14,863 nucleotides of DNA from an uncultured Parabacteroides sp. Its GTDB lineage: Bacteria; Bacteroidota; Bacteroidia; Bacteroidales; Tannerellaceae. The number at the start of each line of letters is the position of its first letter. The first letter of the stretch is position 1. The stretch spans positions 1-14,863 of the forward strand of contig NZ_CAJJWO010000101.1 in NCBI RefSeq assembly GCF_905196875.1, in the 5' to 3' direction. Positions 7,755 through 14,863 of this stretch are shown one piece after another. A model generated the notes under the pieces. The model ran no database searches. It saw only the letters and a list, made by a program, of their open reading frames with translations, and was not told the origin of the DNA. The position numbers were made by a program, and so were the translations under genes.

Positions 7755-9485
7755 TTACCAACCGGTATTCTGATCCAGATTCGGATTTTGCTCTATCTCT
7801 TTCTGAGGAACAGGCATCAGATAACGTTTGGATGTAAAGACACGTATATTATCTGCTTCGTTGAACGGAAGGTCGATAATTCGGAATGATTTGCCATCAG
7901 CCGCAATTTCAATAGCTTTATGAATAATGGTCAGCTCTTTCACGATGGATAAATTGTCTGCTTTACCCCATCTCAGCAAACTCCAGTAACGGTCTCCTTC
8001 CATAGTCAGTTCGACACGTCTTTCTCTTTTGTACGCTTTCCATACATCTTCTAAAGACATCCCGTGTGACAAAGCTGGCAATCCTCCATGTGTTGTACGC
8101 GTTTTATTGATGTAGTCGATAGCTGTATTGATCTCTCCCTGTCTTAACAAGATTTCCGCATAGTTCAGGTAAGATCTTCCCAGACGCAACAATACATAAT
8201 GATAATTGGTCGGTTGATCGTTCAAAAGTCTCTTTGCTTCGTATACGCATTTACGGTAGATATAGCCTGTTTTCGTCATACCCCAGTCGCCGCCACCCAG
8301 AGCAGATGCCCAGTTCAGATTACCGCCGAGTCTGGTCCATACTTCATTTTTGAAGAACATGGTGGAGTCGTAGACGATGCTTGCATAAAAGCGATTGTCA
8401 CGGTTCTTATAAATGGCATCGGAAACGTATCCTCCGTTTTCTTGGAAGCTTTTATAATAAGAAGTTTGATCCCAATCTTTAGCTTTACCATCTTCATCTA
8501 TCACCTCATAAGCATTGACAAGGTCAATAGAAGGCATTTGCTGAAGCCATCCGGCGAATTCCTCTACGAATGCAGGTACAGTACCCGGTTTTACTTTGTT
8601 ATTGTCTGTGTTGGGTACGAGTTGCTGCATCCAGGTATCTGCAAAGTTTGTAGCATCAGCATGTTTCCACTGAGCTAGGATGATCTCTTTGGAACTTAAT
8701 GATTGATTGAAATCATTAAACATTCCTTGATAATTCTCGTCTAGCTCATAAGTGCCTAATTTAAAGAGACTTTCACTGGCTGTTTTAGCAATAGTATAAT
8801 ATTCGTCCTGTCCTGACTCAATATAAGCGGCACCATGTAGTGCAGCCTCAGCCAGTAATGCATAGGCAGCTCCTTTGGTGAGCATACCCTGTTGATTGGT
8901 CAGTGTCTCTGGCAAATCATTTGCAGCCTCCTTTAAGTCATTCAGAATAAAGTCGTATGTCTCTTTAATTGTTGCAGTTCTTGAAAACTCCATATTCTCA
9001 TCCGGATCGAGCAAGCGGTCTACAATCATTAATTTTCCGAACCAACGGGCTCTTGAAAAATAGATCATAGCTCTCATGGCTTTAGCTTGTGCTATGAAAT
9101 TAGCTTTTTCCGAATCAGATAAAACCGGTGACTCAGGTGCTTTTGCTATGATCATATTGCATCTTCTGATGTTTTCATAAACCTTCAGATCATTATTGAT
9201 CCTGTTCCAACCTACGTCAAAATAACGGTCCATTTGTTCCTTATTAAAGGATATAATGGAAGAATTAGGCTCAATGACACTGTTGTCCGTATATTCGTCT
9301 ACCATGATCATCAAATCAGTGGCTTTCCGGAGTGTAGTGTAAGAAAAAGCCTGGATCAGGTCTGCATTGTTCCACACGTCCTCTTCCGAGTATTTATCCA
9401 ATGGCCCTTTATCCAACACATCGTTGCACGAGAAGCACAACAGGGAGAGTAGAGTAGCTACAATTATATTTTTGATATTCTTCAT
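7755..9485 (-). CDS. susD: RagB/SusD-family outer-membrane glycan-binding lipoprotein
   Basis: A 576-residue SusD homologue, the lid and binding partner of the adjacent SusC transporter; the symbol denotes family, not the starch operon gene. The signal peptide ends in a lipobox with lipidated C20 (LCFSC), followed by CNDVLDKGPLDKYSEEDVW, the classic start of mature SusD proteins. The TPR-like helical part includes QAKAMRAMIYFSRARWFGKL in the first third, and the C-terminus has RYLMPVPQKEIEQNPNLDQN, the conserved family ending. Length is usual for the family. The gene starts 17 bases after the susC stop and is the only gene here with a canonical Shine-Dalgarno. The ligand cannot be read from sequence; context suggests a galactose-containing glycan. 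Confidence 0.96.
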   Translation of the reverse strand: MKNIKNIIVATLLSLLCFSCNDVLDKGPLDKYSEEDVWNNADLIQAFSYTTLRKATDLMIMVDEYTDNSVIEPNSSIISFNKEQMDRYFDVGWNRINNDLKVYENIRRCNMIIAKAPESPVLSDSEKANFIAQAKAMRAMIYFSRARWFGKLMIVDRLLDPDENMEFSRTATIKETYDFILNDLKEAANDLPETLTNQQGMLTKGAAYALLAEAALHGAAYIESGQDEYYTIAKTASESLFKLGTYELDENYQGMFNDFNQSLSSKEIILAQWKHADATNFADTWMQQLVPNTDNNKVKPGTVPAFVEEFAGWLQQMPSIDLVNAYEVIDEDGKAKDWDQTSYYKSFQENGGYVSDAIYKNRDNRFYASIVYDSTMFFKNEVWTRLGGNLNWASALGGGDWGMTKTGYIYRKCVYEAKRLLNDQPTNYHYVLLRLGRSYLNYAEILLRQGEINTAIDYINKTRTTHGGLPALSHGMSLEDVWKAYKRERRVELTMEGDRYWSLLRWGKADNLSIVKELTIIHKAIEIAADGKSFRIIDLPFNEADNIRVFTSKRYLMPVPQKEIEQNPNLDQNTGW

Positions 9486-9493
9486 ATTGTTAT

Positions 9494-9500
9494 CCTCCTT
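9494..9500 (-). promoter_or_regulatory. Canonical Shine-Dalgarno for susD
   Basis: On the minus strand AAGGAGG lies 8 bases before the susD ATG (9485), inside the 17-base gap after the susC stop. None of the other starts in this window has a comparable well-spaced site. Strong sites are uncommon in Bacteroidetes, where AT-rich unstructured leaders usually drive initiation. It may support reinitiation and balanced SusC:SusD production. Confidence 0.7.
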
Positions 9501-9502
9501 TA

Positions 9503-12500
9503 TTAAAATCCGACTGTTAAACCAAATGAAATTACTCGCTGTACTGGGTATGCGCTACCGTCAGTTGCGATGATATCCCCATCATCATTATAATTAGGGG
9601 TTTCCGGATCATAGAATTTACTTATTCCTGAAATAGTGAATAGGTTGGCTCCGGTAAGATTTACTCTACACATATTCAACCAAGGTGTATTCTTTAATAC
9701 ACTGTATTTTAAATCATAAGATAATTGTAAATTCTTCAATCTCAGGAAGGAGGCATTTCTCAGCCAAAAATCAGACTTTTGAATATTGTTATCTCCGTTT
9801 CTGGATGTCGCTGCTGTTAGGCGTGGAAATTCAGCCTGTCTATTGTCTTCCGTCCAATAATTCAATTGCTCTTTATAATAAGGTTTCACATCTTTGTAAT
9901 TGAAACCTAACTCCATATTACGTTTTCCTGTTCCGTATAGTAAACCTGATAAAGAGAAACCTTTATATCCGAAAGAAAAATCAAAACCATATGTGAAATG
10001 AGGCATAGCCGCATTCCCAACCCGTGTCTGGTCCTGGTCATCGATTTTACCGTCACCGTTAATATCTTGATAAGCGATATCTCCGAATTTTAACTCAGAA
10101 GCTTGTGGGCGACGTGGCGAGTTCAGTATCTGTTCTTCTGTTTGGTAATATCCCTGGGATATTAATCTGACATCATAGAAATCAGTTTGATTTGTGACTC
10201 TTTTCCACGGGTTCACCAGGTCGGACATGGATTCATCGGCTTTTACTTTCCATAGATTATTGAAATAAGTCATATTGAAGCCCAATTCATAAGTAAAATC
10301 TTTACCGGCTTTATCTCCCCAGCACAAAGAGAATTCAATACCTTCTCTTCGTTGTTCACTATCCGATTTTATCTGCGGAAGATCTTTTCCCAATGGAGTT
10401 GTATATCTGTCTCCCGGGCTCATCAATCCACCTTTGGTTACATAGAAGAAATAATCGGCGGTTCCTTTCAGTCTGTTATCCAGAAAGTTCATGTCGATAC
10501 CGTAGTTAAGGGAGTTACGGGTGTACCAACTTAACAAGTTCGGTGAAACCAATTTACCTTCACTGAAACCGGATTGTAAGTTTCCTCCTACAACGATGAT
10601 GTTTTTATCCAGATCGTAGACCGGCATGTAGCCAAAACGGTTAACTCCATTTTCTGTACCTGTCTGACCATAGGATGCACGTAGTTTGATCAGGTCTACA
10701 GCTTTCCAATTCCAGTTTTTGAAGAATGGCTCTTCGCTAAGCGCCCAGGCTACGGCACCGGACGGGAAAAATCCCCAACGATGTCCTGGAGCAAAGTTGT
10801 CTGAACCGTCGTAACGGAAACTACCTTCTATGATGTAACGGTTTTTATAGTCGTATTTCAGAAGGCCTACAACGCCCATTCTACCTCCTTCTTCTCCGCT
10901 ACCGTCATTCAGAATGCCTACTGGTGAGCCGGCAAATAACTGATCGACTGCTGATGATAAATAATCTTTACGGGATGTCCAGAAGTTGTCTCCATTATTT
11001 TCAGCAACAGTAAATACGGCTTTAGTATCGATTGAATGATCGTTGTTGAATGTATTCATATAGGAAGCGCTTACTTCAAAATTATAGGATTCCTTGAAGT
11101 CTGCCGTTTCTTTCAATGTCGGTTTGGCAACCGGATATGCCGCTCCATTCGGATAGAATTGGGGAGCACGGGTATTGAATGCTTTCGAGAATTCGTCACT
11201 GACCCTGTAATTGAACATTGTTCCTAAAGAGAATCCTTTTACCCACGGTAAGTCCCAGTCCGCAACTAATTGTGTATTGATATATTTTTTATTGTTTTTG
11301 TAATAACCCGACCGGTCATCCATATCTACCAAAGGATGATCGGTTGCAGAAGAATAGCTACCGTCTTCATTGAATGCCGGAGTAAGAGGTAACTGTCTGT
11401 ATAAATGCCCCCAGATTGTCCCGGAGCTTACATAGGGTCTGTTTTTCTTCTCTATGGCTCCGTTCAGATTAAGACCGACAGTAAGACCTATTTTGTCGAA
11501 AGTGGTGTTTACATTACTGCGTATAGTATATCTATTGTAGTCTAATGCATTGGAAGTAAACAGGCTACCCTGATCGATCATACCCAGTGACAAATAATAA
11601 TTCACGAGTTTTCCGCTTCCGTTCATTGAAAGGCCATGACGGTATTGGGGAGCGAAATTCTTTAGTCCCAGATCGAGCCAGTCAACATCCGGATAGAGCG
11701 GGTCCGTTTGGTTCAGGATCTTGTTCATTTCTTCCTCACTATATTGATGGAAAGCAGGAAGACCATCATACATTGCTGCTTTGTTCTGGGTATCAGCATA
11801 GGTATATGCATCCATTTTCTTTATCAATGTGGTAGGTTGACTATATTCCGCATTGAATGTATAAGTGATAGATGTCTTACCTTGAGAGCCCTGTTTTGTT
11901 TTTACCAGAATAATACCATCTGCAGCTCTTGAACCATATACGGCCAGTGATGCCGCATCTTTCAGGACTGACAGACTTTCAATATCTACCGGATTTAACG
12001 TATTGAACTCCCAGGATGTACTGATAACTCCGTCGATTACATAAACCGGATCACCACCACCGCGGATAGAGATCTTTGCATTGGAACCGGGTTCACCTCC
12101 CTGATTCTGCACGATAACACCGGTAGCACGTCCCTGTAATGTCGAACTCATATCGTTAAATGGAAGATCCTGTAGCTTTTCCCCTTTTACAGCAGTAACA
12201 GCAGAGGCCATCTTTCGTGTCGATGTCGTACCATAACCGATTACGACAATTTCATCCAGAACTTTAGTGTCCTCCTTTAGCACAAATGAAAAATCTTTTT
12301 TGTTCCCGACACGAACTTCCTGAGGAAGATAACCGATATATGAAATTAAAATCGATGCGTTACCGGGTACATTCAAGGAAAATTGCCCGTTAATATCTGT
12401 AACTGTACCAATTGTAGAACCTTTTACTGATATATTTGCGCCAATAATTGGTTCCCCGCTATTATCAGTAACAATACCTTTGATTTGTTGATCCGGTTTT

Positions 12501-12853
12501 ACTTGCTCTTTATTATCTGTTATGGGTATTATTAAAATATGTCCATCTTCGATCTTATAAGTCAGTCCACTTCCGGATAAGATTTCATCCAGAGTACTTG
12601 ATAAAGATTTTTGTTGCCCCTTTGTCTCTATTTTCTTGTTAATATCAAATTTGCTTTGATTGTAGTCGACAGACAGGTTTGTTTGCTTCTCTATCTCTTG
12701 AAAAACTTTTTGCAGGGTAGTAGCTCCTTTGGGGATACTGATTTTTTGATTTTGACTATAAGCACTTCCCGATGCAGATAAACAAAGAGCAAGTACAAAT
12801 ATTTTACTGTTTTTTATAGGTACAACAGGTACCCTTTTATAATTAAAAGTCAT
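9503..12853 (-). CDS. susC: SusC/RagA TonB-dependent transporter with STN signalling domain
   Basis: A 1116-residue outer-membrane transporter that imports glycan fragments using TonB energy; the symbol denotes family. After a signal peptide ending near residue 34 (AYS|Q) come an STN domain (about 37-110, ending DGHILIIP), a carboxypeptidase-regulatory-like domain (about 122-195, GIVTDNSGEPIIGANISVKG), the LDEIVVIGYGT segment (199-209), the plug (about 213-320, with SIRGGGDPVYVIDGV and LKDAASLAVYGSRAADGI), and the barrel. Near residue 930 is a calcium-type loop, DINGDGKIDDQD, common in SusC proteins, and the chain ends in phenylalanine as outer-membrane barrels do. The STN domain marks it as a transducer that signals to FecR, whose gene lies just upstream. 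No TAnnTTTG element occurs in the 126-base gap before it, consistent with either readthrough or use of the cognate ECF sigma factor. The start at 12853 gives a slightly long n-region (about 16 residues) before the hydrophobic stretch. Confidence 0.97.
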   Translation of the reverse strand: MTFNYKRVPVVPIKNSKIFVLALCLSASGSAYSQNQKISIPKGATTLQKVFQEIEKQTNLSVDYNQSKFDINKKIETKGQQKSLSSTLDEILSGSGLTYKIEDGHILIIPITDNKEQVKPDQQIKGIVTDNSGEPIIGANISVKGSTIGTVTDINGQFSLNVPGNASILISYIGYLPQEVRVGNKKDFSFVLKEDTKVLDEIVVIGYGTTSTRKMASAVTAVKGEKLQDLPFNDMSSTLQGRATGVIVQNQGGEPGSNAKISIRGGGDPVYVIDGVISTSWEFNTLNPVDIESLSVLKDAASLAVYGSRAADGIILVKTKQGSQGKTSITYTFNAEYSQPTTLIKKMDAYTYADTQNKAAMYDGLPAFHQYSEEEMNKILNQTDPLYPDVDWLDLGLKNFAPQYRHGLSMNGSGKLVNYYLSLGMIDQGSLFTSNALDYNRYTIRSNVNTTFDKIGLTVGLNLNGAIEKKNRPYVSSGTIWGHLYRQLPLTPAFNEDGSYSSATDHPLVDMDDRSGYYKNNKKYINTQLVADWDLPWVKGFSLGTMFNYRVSDEFSKAFNTRAPQFYPNGAAYPVAKPTLKETADFKESYNFEVSASYMNTFNNDHSIDTKAVFTVAENNGDNFWTSRKDYLSSAVDQLFAGSPVGILNDGSGEEGGRMGVVGLLKYDYKNRYIIEGSFRYDGSDNFAPGHRWGFFPSGAVAWALSEEPFFKNWNWKAVDLIKLRASYGQTGTENGVNRFGYMPVYDLDKNIIVVGGNLQSGFSEGKLVSPNLLSWYTRNSLNYGIDMNFLDNRLKGTADYFFYVTKGGLMSPGDRYTTPLGKDLPQIKSDSEQRREGIEFSLCWGDKAGKDFTYELGFNMTYFNNLWKVKADESMSDLVNPWKRVTNQTDFYDVRLISQGYYQTEEQILNSPRRPQASELKFGDIAYQDINGDGKIDDQDQTRVGNAAMPHFTYGFDFSFGYKGFSLSGLLYGTGKRNMELGFNYKDVKPYYKEQLNYWTEDNRQAEFPRLTAATSRNGDNNIQKSDFWLRNASFLRLKNLQLSYDLKYSVLKNTPWLNMCRVNLTGANLFTISGISKFYDPETPNYNDDGDIIATDGSAYPVQRVISFGLTVGF

Positions 12854-12938
12854 ACTTTTGTGTATTAGATTTTTACTGTGAATGTGAATAAATTCTTTGA
12901 TGTTTTATTTCAGAACAGGATTAGATCTATTTCGGATG

Positions 12939-12969
12939 CCGGAAAGCTGCTGTGAGAGGTACTTTCCGG
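12939..12969 (-). repeat. Hairpin between fecR and susC
   Basis: Perfect 8-bp arms CCGGAAAG (12962-12969 on the minus strand) and CTTTCCGG (12939-12946) enclose a 15-base loop. In the transcript the stem starts 10 bases after the fecR stop. No U-run follows on the minus strand, so a strong intrinsic terminator is unlikely; partial termination, RNA processing or 3'-end protection is possible. The T-run lies on the other side (12974-12978), but no gene reads rightward here. Confidence 0.6.
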
Positions 12970-12979
12970 TGTCTTTTTG

Positions 12980-13990
12980 TTAGCGTACCACCCCCTTTCC
13001 GGCTTTAAACAGAAGGATTTGTTTCCCTTCTATTTTATAATTGATATTCCCCGCTAATTGGGCAAATATGAACATGGCGTCTTCTACCGTTTCATGTTGC
13101 TTAAATTTCATAGTAAATAAATCGGAAGTGTCAATTTCCGGACTCAACTTGATTTGAACGTTGTATTTGCGTTCCATTGTGGTTAATATTTCATGTAATG
13201 GTTGATTGGCAAAGCGCAATTCTCCTTGTGTCCAAGCAGAACAATCACTGGCTTCAACCCAGTTGATACTGAATGTTTGGTTTTGCTCATTATAAACGAC
13301 TTGTTCGTCCGGTTTCATAATTATTGCTTTTTCCGGTTCATCATTTTTATAAATTTTGACAGAGCCGTTTTCCAAAGTTGTGGTGATGCGTTCCTTATCG
13401 GGATAAGATTCAATGTTGAACTTTGTTCCCAATACTTCTACTTTCAATGGACCGGTACTCACTATAAAGGGTTTGTGCGGATTTTGGGCTACTTTGAAAT
13501 TTGCCTCTCCGCTTAGATAGACCGTACGTTTCTTTTCAGAGAATTTACGCGGATAAATAAGTAAACTACCGGAGTTTACTTGTATAAATGATCCGTCAGG
13601 TAATTCTATCGTCTCTTGTTTTCCGTTAGGTACATAACATTCTATCATTTCTGGCTCTGCGTATTCGCTTTTTGTCAGCCACCAGGCAGCCATGCCTGTC
13701 ACTAATGGTAATATAAGGATTGCCGCATAGCGTATCAAACGAGTTTTTAACGGGACTTTAGGAGTACGATCTTCCGCATGATATATTTTTTGTATGGTTT
13801 TTTGAAGGGACTGGTGTATGTCTTTATCTGGTTTGGCTTCAGTTTCTAACCATATTTCTCTCATAGCCGATTCTTTTTCCGGAATACTATCGCTACTGAT
13901 TAACCAATTCCGTATTAAATGGCGATGTGCTGACGGAACCGTATGATCTGTCAGACGCCGCAATATATTATAAACTCTGTTTTCTCGCAT
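12980..13990 (-). CDS. FecR-family anti-sigma factor (with DUF4974 domain)
   Basis: A 336-residue inner-membrane anti-sigma regulator. Residues 1-85 would be the cytoplasmic, sigma-binding part; one transmembrane helix follows at about 86-105 (YAAILILPLVTGMAAWWL); the periplasmic side holds a FecR domain (about 118-215, with VPNGKQETIELPDGSFIQVN, YLSGEANFKV and VEVLGTKFNI) and a C-terminal DUF4974 domain (about 258-327). In this family the periplasmic part contacts the STN domain of the partner SusC, and binding of the glycan leads to release of the sigma factor. Its gene sits between the ECF sigma gene (59 bases upstream) and susC, the usual order of such trans-envelope systems. A small AT-rich hairpin (13994-14013) precedes the start codon. 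Length and architecture are normal. Confidence 0.95.
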   Translation of the reverse strand: MRENRVYNILRRLTDHTVPSAHRHLIRNWLISSDSIPEKESAMREIWLETEAKPDKDIHQSLQKTIQKIYHAEDRTPKVPLKTRLIRYAAILILPLVTGMAAWWLTKSEYAEPEMIECYVPNGKQETIELPDGSFIQVNSGSLLIYPRKFSEKKRTVYLSGEANFKVAQNPHKPFIVSTGPLKVEVLGTKFNIESYPDKERITTTLENGSVKIYKNDEPEKAIIMKPDEQVVYNEQNQTFSINWVEASDCSAWTQGELRFANQPLHEILTTMERKYNVQIKLSPEIDTSDLFTMKFKQHETVEDAMFIFAQLAGNINYKIEGKQILLFKAGKGVVR

Positions 13991-13993
13991 CTC

Positions 13994-14013
13994 ACTATAT
14001 GTCTATATATAGT
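13994..14013 (-). repeat. Short AT-rich hairpin just before the fecR start
   Basis: Arms ACTATAT and ATATAGT (7 bp) around a 6-base loop end three bases before the fecR ATG (13990). A second inverted repeat, GACTAC/GTAGTC (14039-14044 and 14016-14021), lies just upstream. Both are weak but sit where ribosomes load, so they could tune FecR synthesis relative to the sigma factor. Confidence 0.35.
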
Positions 14014-14049
14014 AAGACTACAAAAAAGAAAAGTACACGTAGTCGAATT

Positions 14050-14604
14050 TCAAAAAAATAGCAAAAGGATAGAAATAACTTTACGCAAGTCTGATAATGC
14101 GGCAGAAATATGTGTTTCCACCGTTCGCTTACTGATATTTAACTGGAGGGCTATTGCATCATTACTAAGTCCTTGTTTGCGACTCAGACAGAATATTGTT
14201 TTCCGCTGAGGAGGCATTTTTTCAATAGTCACATCTATCAGTTCTTCCAGTTCTTTTGCAAAGATCAGTTCTTCCAGTTCATCTATGGATGGAATATGAT
14301 TATGATCTGTATCAGAGATCGGATCGGGAATATAAGTCCGATTGAGATAAGTATAAAGGGCGTTTTTTGCCATTCGATACAGATAAGCGTTTAAATTTTC
14401 TACCCGGGTGAGTAATTGGCGATTCTGCCATAACTTAACAAACACATCCTGAGCGAGGTCTTCTGCTTCAGCTTCATTATCCAGAAATCCCGATAGAAAT
14501 GACTTAAGTTTGGGAAAATAAAGTATGAAGAGATCATTAAATGCTTTTATGTCCCCGTTACTTAAATCCGACAACTGTTCTTTTTCAGTCTTTCTATTTT
14601 GCAT
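14050..14604 (-). CDS. ECF-type RNA polymerase sigma factor
   Basis: A 184-residue sigma-70 family factor of the ECF group, which directs RNA polymerase to target promoters when released by its anti-sigma partner. Region 2 is at about 20-88 (AFNDLFILYFPKLKSFL, then AEDLAQDVFVKLW at 47-59 and NLNAYLYRMAKN at 70-81). Region 4 is at about 115-175, with MPPQRKTIFCLSRKQGLSN and a helix-turn-helix IALQLNISKRTVETHIS. Length is typical. The chain ends in a hydrophobic tail (ISILLLFF). It is the first gene of the regulatory module, ahead of fecR and the STN-bearing susC, which together form a complete ECF/anti-sigma/transducer circuit. A terminator upstream and a TAnnTTTG element at 14678-14685 suggest it is expressed from its own housekeeping promoter. 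The most likely target is the susC operon. Confidence 0.96.
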   Translation of the reverse strand: MQNRKTEKEQLSDLSNGDIKAFNDLFILYFPKLKSFLSGFLDNEAEAEDLAQDVFVKLWQNRQLLTRVENLNAYLYRMAKNALYTYLNRTYIPDPISDTDHNHIPSIDELEELIFAKELEELIDVTIEKMPPQRKTIFCLSRKQGLSNDAIALQLNISKRTVETHISAALSDLRKVISILLLFF

Positions 14605-14616
14605 GAATGAAAATTA

Positions 14617-14641
14617 AATGGGATATTTAAGATATACCATT
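14617..14641 (-). repeat. Possible hairpin in the sigma factor leader
   Basis: Minus-strand arms AATGG/CCATT and, after one mismatch, ATAT/ATAT surround a 5-base loop. The structure ends 12 bases before the sigma factor ATG (14604). Pairing is AT-rich and may be weak. Confidence 0.3.
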
Positions 14642-14677
14642 TTAAGATGTGATCTTTCTTATATTTAATTATAGGGG

Positions 14678-14685
14678 CAAATGTA
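14678..14685 (-). promoter_or_regulatory. Candidate -7 promoter element for the sigma factor / anti-sigma genes
   Basis: The minus strand reads TACATTTG, an exact match to the Bacteroides TAnnTTTG consensus. The predicted transcript start is near 14671, giving a leader of about 66 bases. A clear -33 TTTG is not visible. Its place between the upstream terminator and the sigma gene supports the call. Confidence 0.5.
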
Positions 14686-14743
14686 GGAAAAAATAGGAAC
14701 TAGTGTTTGATGTGTGGAGATAATTCTAAAGTTTCTCAGGTTT

Positions 14744-14773
14744 AAAAAAGCCATCCGGTTATCCGGATAGCCC
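14744..14773 (-). terminator. Intrinsic terminator of the gene at the right edge
   Basis: On the minus strand a stem of about 10 pairs (arms 14763-14772 and 14749-14758, including G-U pairs) with loop ATAA is followed by TTTTTT (14744-14749) and preceded by an A-rich stretch. It lies 22 bases after the stop codon at 14796-14798. It insulates the PUL from upstream transcription. The other strand also has a T-rich tail, but the stem has one mismatch there. Confidence 0.8.
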
Positions 14774-14795
14774 TTTTCTTATCGCTTCTCTTTTA

Positions 14796-14863
14796 TTATT
14801 CAGGTCGCGGAACGACCATATAGTCTTTCTCCCATTCTTCGTACCGGGCTACCATATCCTTTA
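14796..14863 (-). CDS. C-terminal end of an upstream gene, possibly a sulfatase
   Basis: Only the last 21 residues are in the window, ending VVPRPE followed by TAA at 14796-14798; the rest lies beyond the right edge. The visible part reads KDMVARYEEWEKDYMVVPRP, a charged helix then a proline-containing tail. This resembles the C-terminal end of many Bacteroidetes arylsulfatases, where a helix with a conserved tryptophan is followed by a short proline-rich tail, but 21 residues cannot prove it. A strong terminator follows directly, which supports this being a real gene end. If it is a sulfatase, that would fit a sulfated host glycan as the target of the neighbouring PUL. Confidence 0.6.
   Translation of the reverse strand, partial: KDMVARYEEWEKDYMVVPRPE

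Noticed and set aside
8199..8678. A 159-codon plus-strand open frame
   Set aside because: It lies wholly inside the strongly supported susD gene on the other strand and its translation shows no recognisable domain; it is a shadow frame.
12939..12978. Rho-independent terminator on the plus strand (hairpin followed by T-run)
   Set aside because: The T-run is on the plus-strand side, but no supported gene is transcribed rightward here, so the hairpin is more likely read as minus-strand RNA.
13202..13516. A 104-codon plus-strand open frame
   Set aside because: It is antisense to the FecR periplasmic domain, which is clearly conserved; no initiation signal or family resemblance was seen.
1..14863. 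CRISPR arrays, tRNA/rRNA genes, insertion sequences or phage genes
   Set aside because: No regularly spaced repeats, no tRNA cloverleaf or CCA end, and no transposase or integrase frame were seen while reading both strands.

Overview
This window looks like a polysaccharide utilization locus (PUL) from a gut Bacteroidales bacterium (Bacteroides or Parabacteroides type). The evidence is an adjacent SusC/SusD pair, an ECF sigma factor with a FecR-type anti-sigma factor, secreted glycoside hydrolases with signal peptides, Bacteroidetes-style -7 promoter elements (TAnnTTTG), and a general lack of Shine-Dalgarno sequences. I cannot name the species from sequence alone. Every supported gene lies on the minus strand, so the order of transcription runs from high to low coordinates.

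Right edge (14796-14863): the last 21 codons of a gene that enters from outside the window, possibly a sulfatase, followed by a strong intrinsic terminator (14744-14773). A TAnnTTTG element at 14678-14685 then starts the PUL. Regulatory module: ECF sigma factor (14050-14604) and FecR/DUF4974 anti-sigma factor (12980-13990). Import module: a 1116-residue SusC-type TonB-dependent transporter with an N-terminal STN signalling domain (9503-12853), its SusD partner lipoprotein (7755-9485), and a small 150-residue lipoprotein (7261-7713). Enzyme module: a secreted GH35 (4507-7167) and a secreted LacZ-like GH2 (1529-4480), closed by an intrinsic terminator whose stem begins at the GH2 stop codon (1501-1529). 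Left edge: a second, different GH2 (1-1419, cut by the window end) has its own TAnnTTTG element at 1458-1465 and so probably forms a separate transcript.

How the genes probably work together: glycan arriving at the SusC/SusD complex is sensed through the STN domain. STN contacts the periplasmic part of FecR, which releases the ECF sigma factor to boost transcription from susC onward. SusC/D and the small lipoprotein bind and import the glycan, and the GH35 and GH2 enzymes remove terminal beta-linked sugars, most likely galactose. ECF/anti-sigma-controlled PULs in Bacteroides are often linked to host mucin O-glycans. Two or three exo-beta-galactosidase-like enzymes, with a possible sulfatase next door, fit that idea, but the substrate is an inference.

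No intergenic stretch exceeds about 190 bases. The most structured ones hold hairpins: after fecR (12939-12969), after the small lipoprotein (7196-7250), and near the sigma factor and fecR starts. I saw no tRNA, rRNA, CRISPR array, insertion sequence, phage gene or invertible promoter. The locus is a recognisable PUL of a known type rather than a clearly new system. The points most worth a second look are the small lipoprotein, the hairpins that divide the operon into modules, the canonical Shine-Dalgarno found only at susD, and the altered LacZ metal-site residues in the large GH2.
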